NCBI RefSeq assembly: GCF_008727775.1
Contig: NZ_CP044232.1
Coordinates: 3,100,001-3,164,000, forward strand
Source: Microbacterium lushaniae
Lineage (GTDB): Bacteria; Actinomycetota; Actinomycetes; Actinomycetales; Microbacteriaceae
Length of the DNA stretch: 64,000 bases
Reading direction: 5' to 3'
This document shows, one piece after another, positions 42,329 to 50,030 of the stretch. Within the stretch, counting starts at the first letter, position 1, and each line of letters starts with the position of its first letter. The position numbers and the translations under genes are program-made. A model generated the notes under the pieces. That model was given only the letters and a program-made list of their open reading frames with translations, did not search any database and was not told the DNA's origin.

Positions 42329-43192
42329 CTAGCCGCCGACTGGCACAAAATGCGAGTCCGTCGATCGAGTCGCCGATCGCGGCGGAATCCTTCGCCACGC
42401 CCACAGACACCCGCAGGCCAGAGCGACCACCACGCCCAGTTGAGCGAGCCCGCCGGCGAGATTCGCCTGCGGCAGCAGTGCGCCCGTCGCGTTACCGGCG
42501 AAGTGGAGAACGATCGCTGCCCATACTCCCCCAGACAGCCACTCGGACACGAAGAGAAACAACACCGATAACGGGACCATCGTCAGGAGGTACACGCCGG
42601 CGCGCGGCGTGAAGAGCCCCATCGCATGCTGACCGGTGCCGGCCAACAGGAAGAGCGGTAAGTGCCAGACGGCCCACGTCGCCCCCAACACGGCGGCGGT
42701 AGGCAGCACTCCCAGCCGCATGCGCAGGCGCGGCTGAACGTACCCGCGCCAACCGAACTCTTCGGCGATGGGCCCGGTGAGCAGGAAAATCGCGATGAAC
42801 GGGAGCAAGCCGCCCATCGAGGTGATCGTCTCGCCGGCGTGCGCGCCGAGTCGACCGCCGGAGACGATCACCGCGCTGACGACTGCGGGGAGCGCGCCGA
42901 GCACCAAGGCGGCGGGCACCCACACCCATGGACGCCGGATGCGCCGGCGCGGCACGTCCCCTCGGCTGAGCAGGAGCACCGCAAGGAGCGCGGCCAATGA
43001 CGGACCGCACGCACCGAGCGAGTACAGCCAGATCCCTGGCGACGTCGTCACGGCACCACCGACGAGAGGGAGAGCCATCCAGAATCCTCCGCTGATGACC
43101 GCACACGCCAGCGCGAAGAAGAGAAGCTGCCCACGCAGTGTCGCCGCACGCCGAGTGCTCGCCGGATTTTTTTGCATGGTCACCCGCGTCAT
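42329..43192 (-). CDS. CPBP family intramembrane metalloprotease
   Basis: The protein of 287 residues has about eight membrane segments and the CPBP/Abi motifs GPIAEEFGWRGYVQPRLR (EExxxR), WHLPLFLLAG and VLHFAGNATGA. In bacteria such proteins process prenylated or membrane peptides or confer bacteriocin self-immunity. Starts at 43192 (MTRVTMQKNP) and 43177 (MQKNP) are both possible; neither has a strong ribosome binding site. The stop codon is 57 nt from the LLM gene start. Confidence 0.88.
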   Translation of the reverse strand: MTRVTMQKNPASTRRAATLRGQLLFFALACAVISGGFWMALPLVGGAVTTSPGIWLYSLGACGPSLAALLAVLLLSRGDVPRRRIRRPWVWVPAALVLGALPAVVSAVIVSGGRLGAHAGETITSMGGLLPFIAIFLLTGPIAEEFGWRGYVQPRLRMRLGVLPTAAVLGATWAVWHLPLFLLAGTGQHAMGLFTPRAGVYLLTMVPLSVLFLFVSEWLSGGVWAAIVLHFAGNATGALLPQANLAGGLAQLGVVVALACGCLWAWRRIPPRSATRSTDSHFVPVGG

Positions 43193-43282
43193 TGTGCGGG
43201 CCCGCCCGGACGCTCGGCTTGGAAATACGCGACAACCTGGGCTGGAGCGCCGCCTGGGAAGCACCCTTGAGGGCTGTGTCAG

Positions 43283-43672
43283 TCACTGCGGCATGGGGCG
43301 TGCCGAGGTGGCGTCCGTCGTCGAATACGTGCCTGCGCCTGCGACGACCAGGCCATCCGAGCCGAACTCAAGCACCTCGCTGACGAGTTTCCCCGCGTGA
43401 TTCCGGTAGTTGATGACGACGGTTTGTACGCCGAGGTAGATGGCTTCCAGATCGAAATGCAGATCGGGAATGCGCTCCAGGCCCAGTTGCCAGTATGCCC
43501 GTATCGCTTCCTTCCCACGCAGTACGCCCTCCGTGTGAGGGAGAAGCTGGCGAGCTACAGGCGAAGTGAAGATCGCGTCCTCAGCGAAGTGCGACAAGAC
43601 CCCATCGAGGTCGTGTGCATTCCACGCCTCGACCCAGCGGCTGGCGAAATCCTGGGCTGCTTCGTGATCCAT
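43283..43672 (-). CDS. SnoaL-like nuclear transport factor 2 family protein
   Basis: The protein of 129 residues has the NTF2-like pattern: FASRWVEAWNAHDLDGVLSH, FAEDAIFTSPVARQLLP, KEAIRAYWQLGLERIPDLHF and VVINYRNHAGKLVSEVLEFG. Members are polyketide cyclases, isomerases or ligand-binding proteins, and the substrate is unknown. The ATG at 43672 starts the domain; the upstream extension is not similar to the family. Divergent from the DUF3224 gene at 43772. Confidence 0.85.
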   Translation of the reverse strand: MDHEAAQDFASRWVEAWNAHDLDGVLSHFAEDAIFTSPVARQLLPHTEGVLRGKEAIRAYWQLGLERIPDLHFDLEAIYLGVQTVVINYRNHAGKLVSEVLEFGSDGLVVAGAGTYSTTDATSARPMPQ

Positions 43673-43759
43673 GGCCGCAAGGGTAGAGCTCCCGGGGCCG
43701 GAGATAGCCGCCTTCATTCGGCGTTTCACGCTGGGATGACGTCGGCTGGTTGCGTCTCC

Positions 43760-43765
43760 TACAAT
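43760..43765 (+). promoter_or_regulatory. leaderless promoter -10 (TACAAT)
   Basis: TACAAT is six bases before the ATG at 43772. The box is close to the TATAAT consensus, and no ribosome binding site exists between it and the start codon. Confidence 0.6.
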
Positions 43766-43771
43766 CGCCGC

Positions 43772-44197
43772 ATGCCGAGCGCTGAATCGACGTTTCAGGT
43801 CCAGGATTATGAGTCGGTGGAGTGGTCTCCCGAGATCACCACAGGTTTGCCGACTGGTCACGCGCATATTCGGAAGGCTTTCACGGGGGCCCTGTCGGGC
43901 CGTGCAATCGCGCAGTTCAGCTACTCATACGACGGGGAATCCAACACCGGTACCTTCGTCGCTCTGGAGTCGATCGAGGCAACACTGGACGGCAGGCAGG
44001 GCAGCTTCAACGTGGTTCACTCCTCGACCGTGCAGGGGGGAGCGGTCGGGCCCTCACGCAGTGACTACTTGCGGATCGTGCCGGGCAGCGGCACTGGTGC
44101 TCTCAGGGGCATATCCGGGGACGGTGCCCTTTGGGTGGAGTCGGACGGGACTCATCGCATTCGGCTGGACTACGAGATTCCGGATCCACCGGCATGA
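43772..44197 (+). CDS. DUF3224 family protein
   Basis: The protein of 141 residues has the AOC-barrel-like pattern of DUF3224: STFQVQDYESVEWSPE, RKAFTGALSGRAIAQFSYSY, GTFVALESIEATLDGRQGSF and GTGALRGISGDGALWVESDG. No function is known for the family. It starts at a leaderless promoter and is followed after 37 nt by an AraC-type gene that has its own leaderless promoter. Confidence 0.9.
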   Translation: MPSAESTFQVQDYESVEWSPEITTGLPTGHAHIRKAFTGALSGRAIAQFSYSYDGESNTGTFVALESIEATLDGRQGSFNVVHSSTVQGGAVGPSRSDYLRIVPGSGTGALRGISGDGALWVESDGTHRIRLDYEIPDPPA

Positions 44198-44222
44198 CCG
44201 AGCCGCATGACGCGCGGGTGGG

Positions 44223-44228
44223 TACGCT
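44223..44228 (+). promoter_or_regulatory. leaderless promoter -10 (TACGCT)
   Basis: TACGCT lies six bases before the GTG at 44235. This gives the AraC-type regulator its own promoter although it follows the DUF3224 gene closely. Confidence 0.55.
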
Positions 44229-44234
44229 GCGTCC

Positions 44235-45065
44235 GTGATCGACCCGACGCGCGGTGTTCTCTTCCCGCACCAACTCCCCCGGTTCACGCGGCTGGCGCCG
44301 GACCCCGAGGCGTCCGAACTGATTGCGTGGCTATGGATCCCGCAGTGGAACCTGGCTCCGGGTGTGGAGTCGCATCAGAGTCTGCTCGCGTATCCCGCGG
44401 CGAACATCGTCGTTGAACCGACGGAAGTGAGGCTGTGGGGCGCGACGACGCGCGCATCGGAGCGCGTGCTCCGCGACAGCGGGTGGGCCGTGGGTGCGGT
44501 GCTGCGCCCTGCCGCGCTGATGAAGCTCAGCGAAGCGCCCGCTGAGCTGGTGGACGGCTTCGTCGAGGTCTGCGCACCTGACCTGCACGAGGCGGTCGCC
44601 GCGGCCATGCCCGACGAGCAGGCTGCGGCCAACGCCCTATCGCGGTGGCTCATCGCGCGTGTCGGCAAGACGACAGCTGAGGGGCGGCTGGCCAATGAAA
44701 TGTCTGACTTGTTGCTCAGCGATTCCCGCATCCTCCGCGTCGAGGAAGCGTCGCGGCGGATGCTCGTGTCGACCCGGACATTTCAGCGGCTCACTCGCCG
44801 AACGGTGGGCGTGTCGCCCGCTGCGATGATTCGCCGCCGCCGTCTGCAGGAGGCAGCGCAGCGGGTGAGGGAGGGCCCGGCCGGTTCCTTGGCCGAGGTC
44901 GCTGCGGAACTGGGATACGCCGACCATGCTCATCTGGCCGCGGACTTCCGAGCCGAGCTGGGGCTGACCGCCTCCGAGTACCACCGGATCATCCGCTCGA
45001 GCAGCGACTCGGTCGCCTGGCGCCTACCGGCTGACGCACCGCGCAGGGCCCGATCGGGGATGTGA
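44235..45065 (+). CDS. AraC family transcriptional regulator
   Basis: The protein of 276 residues has an N-terminal DUF6597-like effector domain (RFTRLAPDPEASELIAWLWI, VEPTEVRLWGATTRASERVL) and a C-terminal AraC helix-turn-helix pair (RRMLVSTRTFQRLTRRTVGV, LAEVAAELGYADHAHLAADF). It probably activates a nearby gene, perhaps DUF3224. Convergent with the TetR gene ending at 45070, 4 nt away. Confidence 0.9.
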   Translation: MIDPTRGVLFPHQLPRFTRLAPDPEASELIAWLWIPQWNLAPGVESHQSLLAYPAANIVVEPTEVRLWGATTRASERVLRDSGWAVGAVLRPAALMKLSEAPAELVDGFVEVCAPDLHEAVAAAMPDEQAAANALSRWLIARVGKTTAEGRLANEMSDLLLSDSRILRVEEASRRMLVSTRTFQRLTRRTVGVSPAAMIRRRRLQEAAQRVREGPAGSLAEVAAELGYADHAHLAADFRAELGLTASEYHRIIRSSSDSVAWRLPADAPRRARSGM

Positions 45066-45069
45066 CCGC

Positions 45070-45615
45070 TCAGGAAAGAGCGAGAAGGAGCACACTTCGA
45101 GCCTGCTCGCTGGACCTCACTCTCGCGTCCGGGCCGGACAACGCATCGAGGAGAAGACCGTCCATGATCGTGAGAAGAGCGGTCGACTTCGCGGCGGCAT
45201 CCGAAATTCCGAGGGACACCAGACGCTCCGTGAGCGCTTCGTGTACTGCTCGGCCGGATTCACGCAACGCCGTTTGCAGCTCTGGCCGCCTCGTGCTTTC
45301 CAAGGTCAGTTCGAGCCGCGCGACATGCGACGGTCGATCGCTGCCTTCAGCGCTGACGGCGAAGGCCAGCGAGTCGATCAGCTGGTCTGCGGAGCCGGCA
45401 GGGATCCGCGCGATCTTCACGACGTCATCCTGCGCGAGGCGGTGAGCCGCGGCAGAAAGCAGGTCGCCGCGCGACCGGAAGTAGTACGACGTGGTGCCGT
45501 CTGGGACCCCGGCGGCCCGGTCGACCGCGCGGTGCGTCAGCCCCCGGCTGCCCTGGAGCGCGAGAGTGGCGACGGCAGCGGACGCGAGCAGTTGACGGCG
45601 TGGCGTGTTCAGCAA
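45070..45615 (-). CDS. TetR family transcriptional regulator (TTG start)
   Basis: The protein of 181 residues has the helix-turn-helix LTHRAVDRAAGVPDGTTSYY followed by FRSRGDLLSAAAHRLAQDD. The start is taken as TTG at 45615 because an AGAGGAC ribosome binding site lies 9 nt before it. The longer open frame would run through an operator and a promoter, and there is no ATG or GTG in the right place. It is divergent from the alpha/beta hydrolase gene at 45701, with paired TCTACA-NN-TGTAGA operators between. Confidence 0.82.
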   Translation of the reverse strand: MLNTPRRQLLASAAVATLALQGSRGLTHRAVDRAAGVPDGTTSYYFRSRGDLLSAAAHRLAQDDVVKIARIPAGSADQLIDSLAFAVSAEGSDRPSHVARLELTLESTRRPELQTALRESGRAVHEALTERLVSLGISDAAAKSTALLTIMDGLLLDALSGPDARVRSSEQARSVLLLALS

Positions 45616-45628
45616 CGGGTCCGTCCTC

Positions 45629-45656
45629 TTGACAGCGGCTTCTACAGCTGTAGAGT
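45629..45656 (+). promoter_or_regulatory. sigma-70-type promoter for alpha/beta hydrolase gene
   Basis: TTGACA (45629-45634), 16 nt, then TAGAGT (45651-45656) gives a start near 45663 and a leader of about 38 nt to the ATG at 45701, which has a GAAGGG site. Operator 1 covers the spacer and -10 box, operator 2 the start region. Confidence 0.6.
45641..45654. promoter_or_regulatory. TetR-type operator, site 1
   Basis: TCTACAGCTGTAGA is a perfect 14-bp palindrome overlapping the -10 region of the hydrolase promoter and close to the tetR start. Confidence 0.78.
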
Positions 45657-45666
45657 ACCGCAATCC

Positions 45667-45680
45667 TCTACATCTGTAGA
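45667..45680. promoter_or_regulatory. TetR-type operator, site 2
   Basis: TCTACA-TC-TGTAGA has perfect 6-bp arms and is 26 nt centre-to-centre from site 1. The consensus of the two sites is TCTACANNTGTAGA, close in core to the operators at 31553-31589. Confidence 0.78.
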
Positions 45681-45700
45681 ACCATATTGAAGGGCGGCCG

Positions 45701-46840
45701 ATGCCATACGGTTATCTGATCACTCTCGCGTGCGCAGGTGTCATGGTGTGCCTCGCGATAGCTCCGCCGACGAGGCCGCGCTCTGTCGCCCGGTTGGGCT
45801 ACCTGCTGGGCATGGTCGTGAACGAGATCCCGCTGCTGGCGATGCTGTACATCCTCATCGTCACCGCGTTCGCGGTTGCATGGGACGATCTTCTGGCGAC
45901 ATGGCAGGGCGCGGTCGCGCTGCTCGCCGCGGGCGCCATCGTGGTGGGGTGCGCGAGATTGCAGGCGCGGGTACTGCAGGCGCGACGAGCAGTCTTCCAC
46001 GCGCTGGGAGAGCACCTCGGGCCACGGCGCCGGGTGTGGCGTTCTCGCTTGCTGCCGATCCCCATTCGTCCTGGGGCCGTACGTCGATTCAAGGACCTGC
46101 CCTACGGCGCAGGCGGGCGTGGGCAACGGCTCGACCTCTACGCATTGCGTACTCCCGCACAGAGACCATCGCCGGTCCTCCTGTATCTCCACGGTGGCGG
46201 CTACTTCGGAGGGGATAAGCGCTGGGAATCGCTCGCGTTGATGTACCGCCTGGCACTACGCGGCTGGGTTGTGGTGAGCGCCAACTATCGGCTGAGACCT
46301 CAGGTCGGGTACCCGGAACATCTCGTCGATGCGAAGCGCGCCATTGCGTGGGTGCACCGGAACTCGGTCAGGTATGGCCTTGACCCATCCTCGCTCGTCG
46401 TCTGCGGGAGCTCTGCCGGCGCGCATCTGGCGCTGATCGCCGCCCTGAGCCCCGGCGAACGTCGGTTCCAACCCGGCTTCGAGGACGTCGACACCCGCGT
46501 CGCCGTCGCGATCGGGCTCTATGGCTACTACGGGAGATACTACGGCCGGGGCGAATCTGAGGATCTCCCTTCGTCGCCCTTCGGGTTCGATGCCAGCGCA
46601 GCACCCCCCGTGCTTCTCGTGCACGGCGACCGGGACAGCTACACCTCCGTCGAGGGGGCGCGGGCGCTTGCCCACCAGTTGAAGTCCCGGTCGAAGAATC
46701 CGGTCGTTCTCGCGGAGCTCCCCGGTGCACAGCACGGCTTCGACCTCCTCGCATCCGAACGCTTCGAGGCAGTGGTCGACGGGATCGAAACATTCCTTGC
46801 GCGTGCACTCGCCCGCGTTCCCCAGGCGCAGCGCCCGTAG
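45701..46840 (+). CDS. alpha/beta hydrolase (hormone-sensitive-lipase type) with membrane N-terminus
   Basis: The protein of 379 residues has two or three N-terminal membrane segments (YLITLACAGVMVCLAIAPP, IPLLAMLYILIVTAFAVAW, GAVALLAAGAIVVGCARL) and then a lipase/esterase domain. That domain shows LYLHGGGYFGGDKRW (oxyanion hole), nucleophile Ser in VCGSSAGAHLALIA, Asp in LVHGDRDSYTSV and His in PGAQHGFDLL. It is probably a membrane-bound esterase. The ATG at 45701 has a GAAGGG site. The adjacent TetR repressor very likely controls it through two operators. Confidence 0.9.
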   Translation: MPYGYLITLACAGVMVCLAIAPPTRPRSVARLGYLLGMVVNEIPLLAMLYILIVTAFAVAWDDLLATWQGAVALLAAGAIVVGCARLQARVLQARRAVFHALGEHLGPRRRVWRSRLLPIPIRPGAVRRFKDLPYGAGGRGQRLDLYALRTPAQRPSPVLLYLHGGGYFGGDKRWESLALMYRLALRGWVVVSANYRLRPQVGYPEHLVDAKRAIAWVHRNSVRYGLDPSSLVVCGSSAGAHLALIAALSPGERRFQPGFEDVDTRVAVAIGLYGYYGRYYGRGESEDLPSSPFGFDASAAPPVLLVHGDRDSYTSVEGARALAHQLKSRSKNPVVLAELPGAQHGFDLLASERFEAVVDGIETFLARALARVPQAQRP

Positions 46841-46949
46841 CAGGGTCGCGTCCGCGTCACCGAATCGCACATGGTTTCACGGTGCGGTGTGCCGCCGACG
46901 CAGGCAAGGGTGGCGGCACTCCTACGGGCGCCGCACCCCCGTCGCGCCC

Positions 46950-47711
46950 CTACGGACGGAGATAGGACGCGCCGTTGGCGTCGAGGATGGCTCCCGATGA
47001 CCACGCTGCCTCCGGGGAGGCGAGCCAGAACACCGCGGCGGCGATCTCCTCCGGGGTCCCGACCCGGCCGAAGGGGCTCTGCGCGCGGAGGGCGTTGCCC
47101 TCGGCTCCGTCGAGCTTCGCCAGTTGGCGAGGCGTCGCCACGAATCCGGGCGCGATGGATGTCACCGAGATCCCATGCGGAGCCAGAGCGACCGCCAGCG
47201 ACTGGCCGAGCGCGTGAAGGCCCGCTTTGCTGGCTGCGTACGCCGGGAATTCGGGTTCACCGCGGAAGGCGCCCCGCGACCCGACGTTGACGATGGCGCC
47301 AGGGGCGGGGCGACCGATGAGGTGATTCGCGAACGCCCACGCCAGATTTGCGGCACCCAGAAGGTTGACCGTCACCATCTGCTGAAAGGCAGCACTCCAG
47401 TCCTCGTACGAGGTTTCGCCGATCACGTGGCGATTGGTGGCGCCCGGAGCGACCGCCGCATTGCACACGAGGACATCGAGCGGGCCGACCGCCTCGATCG
47501 CGGCCGCGACGATGGCGCGCCCGCCGTCGGCGACCCCCACGTCGCCGGTCACGGCCGCATGGCCGGTGCCATGGAGGGAGCGGAGAGTCTCCTCGGCTCC
47601 GGCCTCATTGCTGGCGTAGTGCACTGCCACGCGATCGCCGGCCTCGGCGAATCGTCGTGCCACGGCGGCGCCGATCCCGCCGGAGCCTCCCGTGACGAGG
47701 ACCGCCCTCAT
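46950..47711 (-). CDS. SDR family oxidoreductase
   Basis: The protein of 253 residues has the TGGSGGIG cofactor motif at residues 7-14, CNAAVAPG, catalytic Ser in VNVGSRGAF and YAASK. The start at 47711 has a GGGAGG site. It is convergent with the alpha/beta hydrolase gene. It resembles 3-oxoacyl-ACP reductase-like or sugar dehydrogenases, and its substrate is unknown. Confidence 0.9.
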   Translation of the reverse strand: MRAVLVTGGSGGIGAAVARRFAEAGDRVAVHYASNEAGAEETLRSLHGTGHAAVTGDVGVADGGRAIVAAAIEAVGPLDVLVCNAAVAPGATNRHVIGETSYEDWSAAFQQMVTVNLLGAANLAWAFANHLIGRPAPGAIVNVGSRGAFRGEPEFPAYAASKAGLHALGQSLAVALAPHGISVTSIAPGFVATPRQLAKLDGAEGNALRAQSPFGRVGTPEEIAAAVFWLASPEAAWSSGAILDANGASYLRP

Positions 47712-47912
47712 GGCGCGTCGCCTCCCACTCGCGCTTCGACGGCGAGAGTCGCTCCCGGGCGCTCGGCGGAACAGGTCATGTCTCCCCCTTCGGTCCGGCG
47801 CGGTAGCGCCACCACGACGCATCCGAACCTACCCAGTTCTTCGTGGGGCGCGGGCCGCTGGCGCTGAGGGCGGCCGGGCACCACGTCGGTGACATGAGGC
47901 AGGGTTGAGGGC

Positions 47913-50030
47913 ATGACCTTGACGACGCCCACGCGGACAGAGGCACTCGATGTGCTGCGCGCTCTCGTCGGGCGCGACGACGCCGACTTCCACGACGGCC
48001 AGTTCGAGGCCATCGATGCCCTCGTCGACGGTCACCGCCGCGCGCTCGTCGTGCAGCGCACCGGGTGGGGGAAGTCGGCGGTCTACTTCGTCGCGACCCT
48101 GCTCCTGCGCCGGCGCGGCGCAGGGCCCACCGTGCTGGTCTCACCCCTCCTGGCGCTCATGCGCGACCAGATCGCCGCGGCGCAGCGAGCGGGTGTGCGG
48201 GCAGTCGCGATCAATTCGACGAACGCGCACGAGTGGACTGATGTGCTTGCGCAGCTCGACCGTGACGAGGTCGACGTGCTGCTGGTCTCTCCCGAGCGGC
48301 TCAACAACCCATCGTTCCGCGACGAGCAATTGCCGCAGCTGGTGGCGAGGATCGGGCTTCTCGTCGTCGACGAGGCACATTGCATCAGCGACTGGGGTCA
48401 CGACTTCCGCCCCGACTATCGACGACTTCGCGACCTCATCGCGCGCATACCCGCGGGCGTCCCGGTGCTGGCGACGACCGCGACCGCCAACAGCCGCGTC
48501 GTGGCGGACGTCGCCGAGCAGCTCGGCGTGCCCGACGAGAGCACCGGCTCATCCGAGGTCCTCATCATCCGCGGGGCCCTCGCTCGCACGTCGCTGCGGC
48601 TCGGCGTGCTCCGCCTGCCGAACGCGCCGACCCGACTCGCGTGGCTTCTCAGCCATCTCGGCGAGCTCCCCGGCTCCGGAATCATCTACACGCTCACCGT
48701 TGCGGCGGCCAACGACACGGCCCGGCTGCTGCGCGACCGCGGGTACGAGGTGCGTGCGTATACCGGTCAGACCGATCCGGACGAACGCGAAGAGTCCGAG
48801 TCGCTCTTGAAGGACAACCGGGTCAAAGCCCTCGTCGCCACCAGCGCTCTGGGCATGGGATTCGACAAACCCGACCTCGGGTTCGTCATCCATCTCGGTG
48901 CTCCCTCATCGCCGGTGTCGTACTACCAGCAGGTCGGCCGCGCAGGGCGCGCGACCGCCTCCGCCGATGTGCTCCTCCTTCCCGGCGTCGAAGATCGCGA
49001 CATCTGGCACTACTTCGCGACCGCGGCGATGCCCGACCGAGACCGGGCCGAGCGCGTGCTCTCGGCCCTTTCGGCCGCGGGAAGCCCGCTGTCGACGCCG
49101 TCCCTGGAGGCCATGGTCGACATCCGGCGCACGCCGCTGGAGCTGCTGCTGAAGGTGCTGGATGTCGACGGGGCGGTCGCCCGTGTGCGGGGCGGATGGA
49201 TCGCGACCGGCCGACCGTGGACGTACGACGAGGACCGCTACCGACGGATCGCTGCGGAACGCGTCGCCGAGCAGCAGCACATGATCGAGTACGAGGAGAC
49301 CACCTCGTGCCGCATGGAGTTTCTGCAGCGCTCCCTGGACGACGACACCGCGAGGCCGTGCGGACGCTGTGACAACTGCGCCGGAGCGTGGTTTCCCACC
49401 GCGATCGGCGACGACGCCACAGAAGCTGCATCCGCCGCCCTCGACCGTGTCGGCGTGCCGCTCGAACCGAGGCGACAGTGGCCGACCGGCGCCGACCGGC
49501 TCGGCGTGCCCGTTCGTGGCCGCATCCTCGCTGAGGAGCAGGCCGACGAAGGCAGGGCGCTTGCCCGGCTGACCGACCTCGGATGGGGTGGAACCCTGCG
49601 CGAGATGTTCGCGGCGGGCGCCGCGGACAGCCCGATCCCGCCGAACGTGCTCGCCGCCTGCGTCCGAGTGCTGGCCGACTGGGGGTGGGCCGAGCGTCCG
49701 GTCGCCGTGGTGGCGATGCCCTCCCGATCGAGGCCGCAGCTCGTGGACTCCCTGGCGCGCGGAATCGCCGACATTGGGCGGATGCCGATGCTGGGAGCCT
49801 TGGACGCGGTGGAGGGCGGGCCCAGCGGCGGGCCCGGCGGCAACAGCGCCTTCCGGCTTGCCGGGGTCTGGGAGCGGTTCAGCGCGGCCGCTCTGGCCGT
49901 TCCGACCGGTCCCGTGCTGCTCGTCGACGACCTCGTCGACAGCAGGTGGACGGTGACGGTCGCGGCGCGTGAGCTGCGCCGAGCCGGGGCGACCGGGGTC
50001 CTCCCGTTCACCCTCGCGCTCCGGGGCTGA
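47913..50030 (+). CDS. RecQ-like ATP-dependent DNA helicase with phosphoribosyltransferase-like C-terminus
   Basis: The protein of 705 residues has a RecQ core: Walker A TGWGKS at 50-55, VVDEAHCISDWGHDFRPDYR, ATSALGMGFDKPD and QQVGRAGRA. The zinc-binding cysteines are in CRMEFLQRSLDD and PCGRCDNCAG. There is no HRDC domain. Instead, the C-terminal region of about 170 residues ends with PVLLVDDLVDSRWTVTVAAR, a PRPP-binding-loop-like motif of type I phosphoribosyltransferases. It unwinds DNA in recombination repair; the role of the tail is unknown. The 3' end overlaps the convergent FAH-domain gene by 23 nt. Confidence 0.9.
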   Translation: MTLTTPTRTEALDVLRALVGRDDADFHDGQFEAIDALVDGHRRALVVQRTGWGKSAVYFVATLLLRRRGAGPTVLVSPLLALMRDQIAAAQRAGVRAVAINSTNAHEWTDVLAQLDRDEVDVLLVSPERLNNPSFRDEQLPQLVARIGLLVVDEAHCISDWGHDFRPDYRRLRDLIARIPAGVPVLATTATANSRVVADVAEQLGVPDESTGSSEVLIIRGALARTSLRLGVLRLPNAPTRLAWLLSHLGELPGSGIIYTLTVAAANDTARLLRDRGYEVRAYTGQTDPDEREESESLLKDNRVKALVATSALGMGFDKPDLGFVIHLGAPSSPVSYYQQVGRAGRATASADVLLLPGVEDRDIWHYFATAAMPDRDRAERVLSALSAAGSPLSTPSLEAMVDIRRTPLELLLKVLDVDGAVARVRGGWIATGRPWTYDEDRYRRIAAERVAEQQHMIEYEETTSCRMEFLQRSLDDDTARPCGRCDNCAGAWFPTAIGDDATEAASAALDRVGVPLEPRRQWPTGADRLGVPVRGRILAEEQADEGRALARLTDLGWGGTLREMFAAGAADSPIPPNVLAACVRVLADWGWAERPVAVVAMPSRSRPQLVDSLARGIADIGRMPMLGALDAVEGGPSGGPGGNSAFRLAGVWERFSAAALAVPTGPVLLVDDLVDSRWTVTVAARELRRAGATGVLPFTLALRG

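Noticed and set aside
45616..45663. Upstream extension of the TetR gene to a TTG at 45663
   Set aside because: It would translate through operator site 1 and the facing promoter, and lacks a ribosome binding site; the TTG at 45615 has one.
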